64,000 nucleotides of DNA from Janthinobacterium sp. PAMC25594 (GTDB lineage Bacteria > Pseudomonadota > Gammaproteobacteria > Burkholderiales > Burkholderiaceae_D). Shown here in pieces: positions 42,342 through 52,694 of the stretch. How positions within the stretch are numbered: position 1 is the stretch's first letter; each line of letters opens with the position of its first letter. The position numbers were made by a program, and so were the translations under genes. Where the stretch lies: positions 992,001-1,056,000 of the forward strand of contig NZ_CP080377.1 in the NCBI RefSeq assembly GCF_019443505.1. The letters are read 5' to 3'. The notes beneath the pieces are model-generated. The model was not told the DNA's origin, searched no databases, and saw nothing but the letters and a program-made list of their open reading frames with translations.

Positions 42342-43171
42342 TACAGTTCCTCGATTTCAATGTTGGTGGCATATGCTTGGTAATACAGGGTAGTGATGGC
42401 GGAATTGCTGGCGAGGCGGCCGTACACCTGGTGCGCCTGCTCAAGCTCACCGTCGTCGCTCTCTGGATACAGGCTGATCAGCAGCGGGCGAGACAGGCCG
42501 TTGCCGCGCACAATGCGCCACAGCTCAGCCCGGTCCAGCGGCGTCATATGGTCGAGCGCGAGCGACAGCTTGCGATACAGCGCACCGCGTCCGACTGTTT
42601 GCCCGCCGGCGCCGTTGCGATACTGCGTGCTGGCGTCGACCGACGTGACGCCGGCTCCATACGAGGCGTTTTGCTCCGGACTCCAGTAGGGGCCCGTCAC
42701 CAGCCGCGCCGCCTCGATGTAGCCTGAAGGGTTATCCTGGTCGGCCAGGTCAATCACCAGCTTTTTGACGCTGCGCATCTGGAGCCAGCAGCGCGCATAC
42801 GTGCCGCCGCCGTAGCTGAAGGCATTCACGCCCAGCGGCAGCGCGCCCCAGTCCCACATGCCCAGCCTGGCGTACTCGCATGCCGGCACGGCGCCCGTAT
42901 CGAAATCGGGCACGGCGTCGCCTGGCTCGACGTAGCCGCGCACGCGGATCGTCGCCGTCGGCGTCAGGTTGCAAAATGGCAGGGCCACGCAGCCGACGAT
43001 CTCGGGCGTGGGCCAGGTGGCGGTGATGCTCAGGGCCAGGCCGAGCGAGCGCAGCACGTCATGCTTGCCTTCGCGCTGCAGGTTGGCCACGCTCAGCGCG
43101 CCGGCCTGGCTCGATGCCGTCAGCGCGGCACGGTCGGCGGCATTGTCATAAATGATTCGCAGGTTCGTCAT
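42341..43171 (-). CDS. Phage tail-tip protein, 276 aa
   Basis: Starts at ATG 43171 (TNLRIIYDNAADRAALTAS). Mainly beta with jelly-roll-like stretches (RVRGYVEPGDAVPDFDTG, YARCWLQMRSVKKLVIDLAD). The sequence GYIEAARLVTGPYWSPEQNASYG is the sort seen in conserved phage tail proteins of lambda-like tip modules. The open frame upstream of the ATG is out-of-phase overlap with the preceding gene. Position between the tip/hub gene pair and the fibre gene indicates a structural component at the end of the tail. Exact role unknown. Confidence 0.72.
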   Translation of the reverse strand: MTNLRIIYDNAADRAALTASSQAGALSVANLQREGKHDVLRSLGLALSITATWPTPEIVGCVALPFCNLTPTATIRVRGYVEPGDAVPDFDTGAVPACEYARLGMWDWGALPLGVNAFSYGGGTYARCWLQMRSVKKLVIDLADQDNPSGYIEAARLVTGPYWSPEQNASYGAGVTSVDASTQYRNGAGGQTVGRGALYRKLSLALDHMTPLDRAELWRIVRGNGLSRPLLISLYPESDDGELEQAHQVYGRLASNSAITTLYYQAYATNIEIEEL

Positions 43172-43175
43172 CGGT

Positions 43176-43508
43176 TCAATCCTTGGATGCCTTGAGCAAA
43201 GCAACCGCCTGCGCATAGGTGATATCGACGCCGTAGCGCATGAGCAATGCGGCAGCACGCTCCAGAGAAATACCGCCGGCAGCCAGTTGTGCGCGGTAGC
43301 CGCGCACTTCGGCGCCCAGGCGGAAGCGCGCCGACATGGCGTAGCGCAACAGCCATGGCAACACGCCACAATTGCGCTGTTCGCGGTAATGCACCATTTC
43401 GTGCACAAGCAGCGCGCTGTCGCCGCGCGAGGCCGGCCGCACCAGGATGAGGGGCCAGACGGTCATGGCATCGAATCTTGCGGGTATGTATCGGGTTGAA
43501 ATAATCAT
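43176..43508 (-). CDS. Hypothetical phage protein with HExxH motif, 110 aa
   Basis: Short soluble protein with a clear zinc-metalloprotease-like helix: LLVHEMVHYREQRNCG (HEMVH). N-terminal strand-rich segment IISTRYIPARFDAMTVWPLILV, C-terminal helices (FRLGAEVRGYRAQLAAGG, LERAAALLMRYG). The Glu of VRGYRAQ-type context could supply a third ligand, but this is not certain. It lies between tail-tip genes and starts 2 bp after the preceding stop. Role could be processing of a tail protein or cell-wall contact; not recognised as a named family. Confidence 0.7.
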   Translation of the reverse strand: MIISTRYIPARFDAMTVWPLILVRPASRGDSALLVHEMVHYREQRNCGVLPWLLRYAMSARFRLGAEVRGYRAQLAAGGISLERAAALLMRYGVDITYAQAVALLKASKD

Positions 43509-43510
43509 GG

Positions 43511-45664
43511 TTATCCGCAGTGGTAGGTGCAGGCGATCAAACGGGTTTCTGATGGCGTGTTGAATGAAATCGGCTCGCGCGCCTTGGCGACCGTGTAGGA
43601 ATGTAAAACGTCGTCCGCCTGGCGCATGCCCTTGCCAGGCATGCTGGACGTGGTGATGTAGTCGCCGGCCTTGATATCGCCGCCTTCGCCGCAGACATTG
43701 ATCTGACCTTCGCCAACAGCGTTCAATGTGATCGATTTGTATATCTCGGCCATGAATGCAAGACCCACGATGCCCTTGAGTGCGACGGGTGGATTCTGTG
43801 GATCAAGCGGCCGCTGAGCGACGAATACGCCAATGACATTTTTCTGCATCGGCGCACTTGATAGGGCATTGATCGCAATAGTGTTCGAGATCCCGGCGTA
43901 GCAAGCGATCTCTTCGTCTACCAGGATGTCGCCTTGTACCGGCTTGAAGTCCAACAGTGCCAGGCCATCGTGACCACCAGTGAACGGTCCATAATTGACG
44001 CCGCCACCGCCAGCATAAAAATCATAGGTCGCGCCGATCCCAACCACCCCAACGGTCCCACCAAACGCCTGGATGCCTTCACGGTTTGTACTGTTCGCTT
44101 GGATAGCGATGCCATTGGTGCTGAGAGCCAGAACGCCATAGCTACTCGTGCTGGCGGCGAACAATGCCTGGTTCGATGTGCTTCTCGCTTCGATGCCAAT
44201 GCCAGACGCGCTATAACCACGAATGGCCGGAACCGCGTTCCCGCTCGAATACGAGCCCACCGCCAGTAGCGCGACGGGGTTAGACAAACCTAGCGTTAAC
44301 AACTTTTCCACTCCACCGCCCGCGTCACCATACAGCGTGATTGAATTATTCGCGGACTCGTTAATGGTGATGCGCTGGCCACTGGCGGCCGTCCGTATTA
44401 CCCCCCCGGTGATAGTCGTGCCCAAAATCGTCACACCCGTGATCGTTCCGGCCGTCATATTGCCGAAATTGGCACTGAGGGCCGACAGGCTGCCCACCTT
44501 CAGGCTCGACAGGTACGGCACGCCCCATACGGTGTTGGTCCCATCGTAGATGCCCACCGACTGAAACCATGCCTGGCCGGCCGCCGGTGCGGTTGTCGGC
44601 TGCGCCACCCAGGCGCGTGTCTCGTCCCAGGTGCCGGTGGCCGGATAGGCGGTGCCGGCGCGGGATACCGACACCGGCGTCAGGTTGAGCGTGAAGGCAT
44701 CCGCCAGTGTGTAGGCGATAGCGACCGATGCGCCATTGGTGCCGTTGTTTCCTGCATAGCCGATTGCCGCCACCGTTGCGGTCGACCAGTTGATCGGCGA
44801 GGTGGTGGTGCCGGCGCCGTCGACCAGATTGACCGCGCCTTCGTACAGCGTATATCCCAGCGCTGGCGCCGCCGGCTTGGTCGCGCTCCAGCCCGTCACC
44901 GGCACGGTGTTGTAACTGGCTGTCGCCCACGTCCAGATCGCGCTGCCCGTGATCGTCGGCGCGCTTGTCGCCCATTGGTAAGCGCGCGCGGTGCCACTCT
45001 TCACGCCCGCCACACCCTGTGGCCCGACAGCGCCATTCACTGCGATTGATGCAATGGCGGCGTTCGCATAGCCGACCGTCGATGTAGCGGTATCCCCCGC
45101 GACGCTCAACACCCGCGTTGCAGTGAATAATTGCAGCCCAGGCGTGCCAGGATTGGCCGGAACCGACACCGACCAGCCATCACTGACGGAATAAGTCGAA
45201 TTGATGCCGGTGGCCCAAGTGTATTTCGTCACACCGCTTGGCACCGCTGGTGCCGTCGCCGCCCACTGGTACAGATATGCCGTTGCAGTTTTGCTGCCGG
45301 CCGCCCCCGTTACTCCATCGAAAGCCTTGGAAATGACCCGGCTTTGCGTGTACGTCACACCCTCATGGGAGATTTGTGCGGTCACGGTCACGGAACTCGC
45401 ACCCATCGCCGTGAACGCCAGGCTGCGGGCGTTACCCGTGCCCGTCAACTCGCTGCCTTCGGTGGCGCTCCAGATGACCACGCCCGGAATACCGATCAGC
45501 TGCGCGCGCAAAATAATGGCCTCCGGCGAACCAATGCCGGTCTCCGTCACACGGAAGGCCTGCGTATCTGCTTGCAGAATCAACGCCTTGCCGGCACTGG
45601 GGTCGATATTGCGCGGTATTGTGCCTTGCAACATCGCATCACGATCATTCAAAACAACGCTCAT
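43511..45664 (-). CDS. Tail tip/host-specificity protein, 717 aa
   Basis: Long beta-rich tail protein. About residues 130-300 hold at least two tandem repeats built around (A)YQWA.. P, ..W.WAT.. and GW(S)..(K)PA.P, typical of phage host-contact proteins. The middle has ITGVTILGTTITGGVIRTA; the last about 250 residues (YDFYAGGGGVNYGPFTGGH, VGLAFMAEIYKSITLN, GDYITTSSMPGKGMRQ) resemble intramolecular-chaperone/fibre C-termini. The ATG at 45664 overlaps the upstream stop (ATGA); the earlier in-frame start is rejected. Probably binds the host surface. Confidence 0.8.
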   Translation of the reverse strand: MSVVLNDRDAMLQGTIPRNIDPSAGKALILQADTQAFRVTETGIGSPEAIILRAQLIGIPGVVIWSATEGSELTGTGNARSLAFTAMGASSVTVTAQISHEGVTYTQSRVISKAFDGVTGAAGSKTATAYLYQWAATAPAVPSGVTKYTWATGINSTYSVSDGWSVSVPANPGTPGLQLFTATRVLSVAGDTATSTVGYANAAIASIAVNGAVGPQGVAGVKSGTARAYQWATSAPTITGSAIWTWATASYNTVPVTGWSATKPAAPALGYTLYEGAVNLVDGAGTTTSPINWSTATVAAIGYAGNNGTNGASVAIAYTLADAFTLNLTPVSVSRAGTAYPATGTWDETRAWVAQPTTAPAAGQAWFQSVGIYDGTNTVWGVPYLSSLKVGSLSALSANFGNMTAGTITGVTILGTTITGGVIRTAASGQRITINESANNSITLYGDAGGGVEKLLTLGLSNPVALLAVGSYSSGNAVPAIRGYSASGIGIEARSTSNQALFAASTSSYGVLALSTNGIAIQANSTNREGIQAFGGTVGVVGIGATYDFYAGGGGVNYGPFTGGHDGLALLDFKPVQGDILVDEEIACYAGISNTIAINALSSAPMQKNVIGVFVAQRPLDPQNPPVALKGIVGLAFMAEIYKSITLNAVGEGQINVCGEGGDIKAGDYITTSSMPGKGMRQADDVLHSYTVAKAREPISFNTPSETRLIACTYHCG

Positions 45665-47133
45665 ACGAGAATTCCCACTTTGCAATGCGCACTTTCCCAG
45701 CTGGGAGCCAGGGAAATCACGATCCCAGGCACACCGGCTTCCATCCCGAAGCGCTGGTTATAGATCACGATGGGCTGGCCCAGCTCCAGCATCAGCATTT
45801 CTGGCAGCCCCTCGAACTCGTAGACCATGCGCGGTGACGACCACAGGGCCAGCTGGCGCGCCGCTTCGGCATCCGCATCAGCGCGACGCATCAGCATCGT
45901 GTCTTGCTGGACTGGATCGAGCGTCTGGCGATAAATGGTGCGCACCGGGGCGTTCGTGCTCGTCGCTGTCAGCCATTCGGTTGCGAACAATTCCTTGTGC
46001 TGGGCGGGGATCGACGTTTGCAGGCCTGGCTGCACGGTCCAATTTTTGCAGAAACCCAGCTTCACAGCCGCAACGACCTCTGGACGCACGGTCGGCTCCA
46101 ACGTATCGCCCACAATATGTGCCGGACGGATCTCGGTCGGCGTGCCGGGGGCCGGCAGCGCAATCTGGATCAGGCGCAGCTGGCCAAGCCGTGACAGCGC
46201 CATCTGCGCGCCGACGCTGGCCGTGAGCGACTGGCAGGCGCTGATCACATTCGTGCGGCCTTGCAGGTACAGGCCGACGGGCTGCTGGTGCGCCGCGTCG
46301 AATGCCGCCAGGCTGGCGATATCCAGATCGGCGCTGGTAAACCTGTCGGCCGCGCTGCCGTATCCTGTGACCAGGCGCTGCACCAGCGCCGCAATGGTGT
46401 TGGCGTAGGCGCCCGGCTTGTCTCCCTGCACCGATACGGTGATGGCGCCGACCGGGTTGGCATTGAGCGTCAATTTCCCCGTGCTGTTGACCGCCACGGC
46501 CGCCACCGGCAGGCCGTTGTCACGCACCTCGAAAATACTCTCGCACGCGCCGTCATGCACCTGATACTGCAGCATGACCGGATCGACCAGCAAGGGCGTG
46601 ATGTTGTGCACCTCACCAAAGGACAGCGGCAAAACGGCGTCGGCATTCAGCGAGCTGGCCAACTTGCTTTCAGTGGCCGGCGCGTTGAGGCGCTGCATCT
46701 TATCGCGCAGCTTCAGGGCCAGCATGTCGCGTCCCTTCGGTGCGATATCGGCCACGATGCCGTTAAAGATCATGCGGAAGTCCGCCCTTGGCCAGCGCGG
46801 ATCACCTATCCATGCCCGCACCGGCCGGTTCGTCCAGACGCTGCCAGCACCGAGCCAGCCGTCACGCTCGCCATTGGCGTTGCTCAACTCAATATCCCCG
46901 GTAGAGAGGCTGGCCTCGCCATCGAGCGACAGCTGCTCGCTGAACTGGACGCCCGTCGACACGATGGGTTCATAGGCGAGGTTTGACGGTGTGTCGGCCG
47001 GACCTGTGACGAAAACGCCAGTGGACAAATACTTGGTCGTCTCCACACCCGAGACGCGCACGGCCACCTCGATCAAAACCAGTGGAATCGCCAGCGGGTT
47101 TTTCAGCCAGGCCAAGAAATTTACATCGTTCAT
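45661..47133 (-). CDS. Phage tail tip/hub protein, 490 aa
   Basis: Starts NDVNFLAWLKNPLAIPLVLIEV; contains VSGVETTKYLSTGVF, GVQFSEQLSLDGEASLSTGDIEL and a WPRADFRMIFNGIVADIAPKGR segment, which look like tail hub/baseplate beta domains of siphoviruses in this lineage. Its start overlaps the tape-measure stop and its stop overlaps the next start (ATGA at both ends), so the genes are cotranslated. As the first gene after the tape measure it probably forms the distal tail component. Confidence 0.75.
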   Translation of the reverse strand: MNDVNFLAWLKNPLAIPLVLIEVAVRVSGVETTKYLSTGVFVTGPADTPSNLAYEPIVSTGVQFSEQLSLDGEASLSTGDIELSNANGERDGWLGAGSVWTNRPVRAWIGDPRWPRADFRMIFNGIVADIAPKGRDMLALKLRDKMQRLNAPATESKLASSLNADAVLPLSFGEVHNITPLLVDPVMLQYQVHDGACESIFEVRDNGLPVAAVAVNSTGKLTLNANPVGAITVSVQGDKPGAYANTIAALVQRLVTGYGSAADRFTSADLDIASLAAFDAAHQQPVGLYLQGRTNVISACQSLTASVGAQMALSRLGQLRLIQIALPAPGTPTEIRPAHIVGDTLEPTVRPEVVAAVKLGFCKNWTVQPGLQTSIPAQHKELFATEWLTATSTNAPVRTIYRQTLDPVQQDTMLMRRADADAEAARQLALWSSPRMVYEFEGLPEMLMLELGQPIVIYNQRFGMEAGVPGIVISLAPSWESAHCKVGILV

Positions 47134-50100
47134 GCTAATTTAGCCCTCATCTTTTCCGCATAAACTGGAGCCATTGCCGCAGATTTGGCACCAGCCACTT
47201 GCTTGTTGGCGGCCTTGTCCGACGCATCGTAATTTCCCAGAATGATGTCGCCGGTTTGCTTGGCCTGATCGGCACGCAAGCCCCTGAGCTCTTCGCGCGT
47301 GGCCTTGTTCTCTTCGCGCAGGGCGCGGATCTCGGCCACGAGAGCGTCCGTATTGCCGCCGCCCTGACTTGGCGCACCACCAAAATAGCGACGCATGGCG
47401 GCCGCTGCTGCTGCATCCACCACCATCTCGCCCTGATGCAACTCGGCCGCATAGCCGTTGAACGGCACACTGACCAGGCCGCCGGCATGGGAGCCATCGA
47501 ACGGCACCCCCAGGCGGGTAGCGACACCCATCGCCGCCCGTAGCCCGTCGATGGCCTGCGCCACCGTCAGCACGCTGGCATTGACCGTGATCAGGCCCGA
47601 CACCTGGGCCTTGAGCGCGTCCAGGCTGGCCTGCTGCATGTTGACCTGCGCAGCCGCATACTTCAGCGCCTCAGCATTGGCCGCCTGTACCAGGGCGTAA
47701 TCTGCCGCATACTTTGTGCTGCTCGCATTCACCAGCTGGGACGCCGTCAGGAATGCCTGCTCTGCGGCCGACAGGCCCGATTGCGCTTCCGCATCGCCAC
47801 CCCTGGCTGCCGCCAGCGTTTTCTCGAATTGCGCCCTTGCCTCGGCATATTTCTGCTCTGGCGTCAGGGTGGACAGATTGCCAAGGGCCAGGCCGGCACT
47901 CATGCTATTGAGGCTCGAAACCCAGTTCTTCACCTTATCGAGCGCACTTTGCGCCGCCGAGCTTTCGGCTTGGTAGGCGCTGGTCAACGCATCCTTGGCG
48001 GTCACCAAAGTCTTGGCCGCCGCATCACGCGCGGCAGCCGCCGCTTTTTCCACCTGCACCTGGTCGAAGAGCGCCTTGTTGACGTCGGCGATGCCAGCGC
48101 GCTGGATGGCCAGCAACGCCGTTTCGCTTTTCGTCAATTCGTTGAGCTGCTGCTGCAGGTCGCGACGCTCGCTGGCAATCTCACTGGCGGTCTTGTTCGC
48201 TGCGGCCAGATCGCCCGTGGCACCGGCCAGCTCGGCCGCATAGTCCGCCGCCTTCTTGAACGGTTCGGCAAGGCCAATCAATCCCACATACATCGCCTGG
48301 CCAGCAGCCGTGTTCAGGTCCTGCGCCAGCACCAGGGCCTTGAACTGGTCGACAGTGTCCACACCCGATATGCCCAGCTTGCCCATGGCATCGTTCACCG
48401 ATTTGGTGATTGGCGCCATGCGTTCGGCTTCGGTCAGGAAGTTTTCGACAAAGTAGCTGGTGCCGCTGGTCAGCGTCTCCAAACCGCCGGCCGCAGTGAT
48501 CAGGCTTTCGCTCAGCGCCACCGCGCCCAGGCCGGTCGTATTGAAGGACTTGCCCAGCACAGCCAGCACGTCGGACACCTGCATGTAGTCGTTGGCCACG
48601 CGCGCCAACGTTTCCAGGTAACCCTCACCCACGGCCTGGTACTGCTCCAGGCCGCCCAAGCCGAACTTGGCCATATCGTCGCCCAGCTTTGAAAACGCTG
48701 TTTCCAAGGCCTTCTGCAGTTCATCGCCCTTCAAATTCTTCAGGCTGATCTTGCCCAGGTCGACCACGAATGTATTCAGCTGCGCGGTAAAAACGGCGCC
48801 ACCCATGCCCAGCGCCGTGGCGCTTGATTGAATCGTGTCGCGCAGGCCCAGGATGATTTTAGTGAACTGGTCGTTCGCCTCACCACCCAGGCTGCTCAGC
48901 GCAGTGCGGTTCTTATCGCGAGAGAACCAGCCACCCGACGTTTTCGTGTCGGTATATTGGCTAGCGGACACGCCACCCATCTGAATACTGGTCAGCGATG
49001 CCTTGTTTAACATGACGCCCGTATCAAGCGTGGTCGTTTTACCTCCAAATATGGAACCCAGGATGCCACCGGTGATTTTTCCAACAAGTCCGCCGGTCAG
49101 TTTATCCAGTGTCAAGCCGATAACCCCGCCCGTCAGTGCAACACCAAGGGTGGACGCGCCAAACGACGCGGCGCCCCCTTTTGTATCGGCCGCCATACTG
49201 CCGGTCACTCCGGAATTACGCACCAGCAGGCCACCGAGACCGCCAATACCGTCGACAACTTGGCGCAATGAGCTGGCCATCGATGCAGAGTAAGCCAGGC
49301 CCAGCCCGGAATTCTTTTCCATGATGGCCAGACTGTGCGCGATCGATTCCGATTTCGCGGACGAGTCGCCCAGCACCGAGCCGGTACCGTTGGAGGCCTG
49401 GCGTTGTTGGGACAAGCTGACGCTGCTGCCACCCGTGCCGCCCAGCATCTTGGCGCCAATGGCGACCACGGCCGCCAGCGTCGCGGCGCCGGCCGCCAGG
49501 TTGAGCGGGAACGGCAGGCTGGCCAAGGCCTTCACCACCGCCGTGATACCCCAGGCGCTGGCCTCGGTGGCGGCCAGGCCAGTGGATGCGGCTGTCGTCG
49601 TCGCCTCTCCGGTCAGCTTGGTGGCGTTCAGTGTCAGGTTGGCGGCCACCTCGGCTTCTTTGAAGAAGATCTTTTTGACCATCGACTCGACGGCCATGGC
49701 CATTTCATAGGCGCGGAATGCTTTTTCTGCGGTTTCCATCACCTTGTAACCGGTGCTGTTTTCCTTGAAGAAGCCCTTGGCGGCGCTGGCCATGTCTCCA
49801 TAAGACTTGATCTGCGCCTGCGCGCCCTGCTGGGCCGCAGCGGCCTGGGCTTTGGCGACTTTGGTTGGGTCACCATAGGCATCCTTGGTGGCGGCGGCCA
49901 GCTGGGCAGCGATAGCCTGTTGCTGCACGGCATAGCCGGACAATGCTGTCGTCAGCCCTCCGATGGCAGTGCCGACCGCGCCGAACGACGCGGCCATACC
50001 TTGCGCTGCCGACTTCGTTGCGGTGTCGACAGCCGTCAGGATGTCCAGCAGCTCCTTAGCCTTGGCTACGTCGCCGCCTTGCTCTTGCGTCGAAGCCTTG

Positions 50101-52694
50101 CCTTGGACGATACCAAGGCGTTTCAGTGCATCGATCTTGCGATTGATGCCATCGATGATCTTCTCATTGCCCTCGAAACTTACAAGAGCAGCTTTTTGCT
50201 CTTCAAGGTCCGCGACTGCCAAAGCGGTCTTTTGCGCCGGCAGCAAGCCGTAGGTGCGAATTTGCTCCTCAACAGCAGCCACCTGGGCATTAATGGCCGC
50301 GATTTCCTTGTTTGCAGCATCGGATGCGGCAGTGGCGATGGCCGCCTGGCGTAAGCGCTCCTCTTCGTCCCGACGGAAGCTCTCGTCAAAGAAGGCTTTC
50401 TCGGCCGCGTCACGTTTCCCGAGGATCTCGTTGATCTGCTTTTCGTGTTTCGCAGCCTCGCCGCTGGTGTGGCTGTTGTGGCTGCTCAACGCATCGAGCT
50501 CCAGGTCATACGCGTCAATCTGGGCTTCATATGTTTTGGTTGCATACGAGCGCTTGTTCTCGTATGCCTGTTGCACAGACAGTTCGCCACCCCTTAAGTA
50601 CATGTCGTCAAGCTTGCCCAATGCGTCGTAATGGGCCTTCGCGGTCGCGGCCTCTTTCTCATACTGCTTAATCTGGTCGGCAAGTTGAGTGTTTTCGACC
50701 TGGTCGGCCTTTGGCTTTGGCTCGCGGCCTTCGGTGTCGCGGTAGGACGGCGTGCCGGTAAAGGTTGCGTAGTGCAGAGCGACGACTTTCTTGCGCGCCT
50801 CCTCTTGCGCTACCGCACCTTGATTAAGCGATTTCATCAGGATCTCGCTCGCAGCTTTGGAATAGTCGGCCTCGACCTTGAGCCGGGCGTCGGCCTCCGC
50901 TTTGCGCTTCGTGGTTCGGGCCGCATTGCGTTCTTCCTCTGCTTTTGAAAACCTATCGAATTCTGAAGTTAGTTTGGCTTGACCAGCCACGTAGTCCGCA
51001 TACTCCTGCGCAAACTCACTTTTGGCCACGGACTCAATGCGAATCGCGCGTCGCCGGCGCTCGTCGTTGTTAATTGAGCCATCTGCATTATTGTCAATCA
51101 GCTTCTTATGAAAATCTTCCCTTACGGCATCATCCCGCTGTTTCCAATTAGCCCATGCCCACGCTTTTTGCAGCACCGTATTGGCGTTGCTCACAGTATT
51201 GGCAATCCAAACAAAAGTGGCGGCAAGGTTATGCCCCCAGTCCTCCAACTGGTTATTTTTTGCCAGTTCACTCACCTCTCCGTTGGCATCTTTCAATGAG
51301 CGAGTGAGAGCCATTACAGAAATGGTAAGCACTTCATTGAACGTTTCGCCGAAGCGAGTTTTCAAATCAGTAACATATCGCTGCATCGAGGTGATCTGCT
51401 TACCAGCGGTATCCATACTTGCGGCGTATGTCCCATTGATATCTACGCCCCTTTCAAAAACCGCAATTCTTCGAGCCTCCACGCGCTCATTTTCGGTAAG
51501 TTCTTTCGTGGTCTTGCCTAGTGCATCGGCCATATCTCTGTATGCCGCCTGCAAGTTCACGTTAATACCGATATTCCGTAAGATCAGCACGTTTCCACGC
51601 GAAATGCCATTTACCAATCGATCAAACGCCTCTGAAGAATTCATGTGGCCAATTACGGCCGCGTCTTGCGCGATGCGCGCCAAGCCTGTTGCATGCTTGA
51701 GGTCGATGTGGGCCTGCACTAACTTGACGGCCGATTCGCGCGACTCGATCATAGTGATGCCCTGAGCGGCTATCGCCTCGGTGGCAGTAATCATTTGGGT
51801 CTTGGTGTAGCCTGCATTGCGGCCCACCACCTCCATCACGACACCAAGCGTCTCGTACCGTGCAGCCAGAAGAGCAGATTCCTTCACGTAATCCCACACC
51901 TTCAACGCCGCGTAAGCAGCAACAAGCATCTTGACTGCGTCGGCCAAAACGCCAGACGAGCGAGCAGCGTCCTCTTTCGCCTTCGCCGCTGCCTTGATAG
52001 CATCTTCATGCGCCTTGATTGTTGCAATTGCCCGCTGCGTCTCCTGAGTGACCCCCATCTGCGCTGCTTGATAGGCAAGCAGTTGGGTGCGGCTCATACC
52101 AATCGTGGCCGCCTGTTCACGCATGCGCTCGATCAGTTGCTGCTGGCCCAGCGTCAATTGCGTGGTCGAACCGCCCAGCGCCGTCGTGGCCTGGGCTGCC
52201 TGGCGCGCCTGCTCAGCCTGAGCGCGCATAATTTTGGACGTGTCATCCATCTGGCCATTGCTGACGGCTGCACGTTGGCCAGTGCGCTGCGTGGCATCGC
52301 CGAGCGTTTCGACGCTTCTGGCCGCATCGCCACCACGGCGCCACACGCCGGCTGACGCATTCGTAAAACCGTCCAGCGCGCTGGCGCCCTCGACCGACGT
52401 CGAGCGCACGCGCACTGCTGCCGCGCTCAGCGAATCTACCGACGTGGTGGTGCCCGCCACTTTTTGAGCTGCGCGCACGCCAGCCTCACCAACCGCGTCA
52501 ACAGCTGCGGCGCTTTCCGTCACCTTCGCCTTTGCGGCAGCATTAGCCTCGCCCAACTTGTCGACGGCAGCCGTGGCGCCAGCAGTCTTCTGCTCGACAC
52601 GCACCGCCGCCTCACCGAGGGAATCCAGGGCTTTGCTGCCCTCGACTACCTGGCGCGTATCGATGGAAAGTCCAAGCTGGGCGATATCAGGCAT
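47130..52694 (-). CDS. Tail tape measure protein, 1,854 aa
   Basis: Sets the length of the phage tail and lies inside the tube until DNA ejection. The N-terminus shows Ala/Val-rich heptad-like repeats (VEGSKALDSLGEAAVRVEQKTAG... repeated with AVDAVGEAGVRAAQKVAG). A conserved region about 250-450 follows, then long coiled coils about 600-950, hydrophobic segments about 985-1100 (FGAVGTAIGGLTTALSG, LPFPLNLAAGAATLAAVVAIG) and Gly-rich parts. At about 0.15 nm per residue it predicts a tail near 280 nm. It starts immediately after the GT frame ends, in the standard order tube - G/GT - tape measure. Confidence 0.93.
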   Translation of the reverse strand: MPDIAQLGLSIDTRQVVEGSKALDSLGEAAVRVEQKTAGATAAVDKLGEANAAAKAKVTESAAAVDAVGEAGVRAAQKVAGTTTSVDSLSAAAVRVRSTSVEGASALDGFTNASAGVWRRGGDAARSVETLGDATQRTGQRAAVSNGQMDDTSKIMRAQAEQARQAAQATTALGGSTTQLTLGQQQLIERMREQAATIGMSRTQLLAYQAAQMGVTQETQRAIATIKAHEDAIKAAAKAKEDAARSSGVLADAVKMLVAAYAALKVWDYVKESALLAARYETLGVVMEVVGRNAGYTKTQMITATEAIAAQGITMIESRESAVKLVQAHIDLKHATGLARIAQDAAVIGHMNSSEAFDRLVNGISRGNVLILRNIGINVNLQAAYRDMADALGKTTKELTENERVEARRIAVFERGVDINGTYAASMDTAGKQITSMQRYVTDLKTRFGETFNEVLTISVMALTRSLKDANGEVSELAKNNQLEDWGHNLAATFVWIANTVSNANTVLQKAWAWANWKQRDDAVREDFHKKLIDNNADGSINNDERRRRAIRIESVAKSEFAQEYADYVAGQAKLTSEFDRFSKAEEERNAARTTKRKAEADARLKVEADYSKAASEILMKSLNQGAVAQEEARKKVVALHYATFTGTPSYRDTEGREPKPKADQVENTQLADQIKQYEKEAATAKAHYDALGKLDDMYLRGGELSVQQAYENKRSYATKTYEAQIDAYDLELDALSSHNSHTSGEAAKHEKQINEILGKRDAAEKAFFDESFRRDEEERLRQAAIATAASDAANKEIAAINAQVAAVEEQIRTYGLLPAQKTALAVADLEEQKAALVSFEGNEKIIDGINRKIDALKRLGIVQGKASTQEQGGDVAKAKELLDILTAVDTATKSAAQGMAASFGAVGTAIGGLTTALSGYAVQQQAIAAQLAAATKDAYGDPTKVAKAQAAAAQQGAQAQIKSYGDMASAAKGFFKENSTGYKVMETAEKAFRAYEMAMAVESMVKKIFFKEAEVAANLTLNATKLTGEATTTAASTGLAATEASAWGITAVVKALASLPFPLNLAAGAATLAAVVAIGAKMLGGTGGSSVSLSQQRQASNGTGSVLGDSSAKSESIAHSLAIMEKNSGLGLAYSASMASSLRQVVDGIGGLGGLLVRNSGVTGSMAADTKGGAASFGASTLGVALTGGVIGLTLDKLTGGLVGKITGGILGSIFGGKTTTLDTGVMLNKASLTSIQMGGVSASQYTDTKTSGGWFSRDKNRTALSSLGGEANDQFTKIILGLRDTIQSSATALGMGGAVFTAQLNTFVVDLGKISLKNLKGDELQKALETAFSKLGDDMAKFGLGGLEQYQAVGEGYLETLARVANDYMQVSDVLAVLGKSFNTTGLGAVALSESLITAAGGLETLTSGTSYFVENFLTEAERMAPITKSVNDAMGKLGISGVDTVDQFKALVLAQDLNTAAGQAMYVGLIGLAEPFKKAADYAAELAGATGDLAAANKTASEIASERRDLQQQLNELTKSETALLAIQRAGIADVNKALFDQVQVEKAAAAARDAAAKTLVTAKDALTSAYQAESSAAQSALDKVKNWVSSLNSMSAGLALGNLSTLTPEQKYAEARAQFEKTLAAARGGDAEAQSGLSAAEQAFLTASQLVNASSTKYAADYALVQAANAEALKYAAAQVNMQQASLDALKAQVSGLITVNASVLTVAQAIDGLRAAMGVATRLGVPFDGSHAGGLVSVPFNGYAAELHQGEMVVDAAAAAAMRRYFGGAPSQGGGNTDALVAEIRALREENKATREELRGLRADQAKQTGDIILGNYDASDKAANKQVAGAKSAAMAPVYAEKMRAKLA

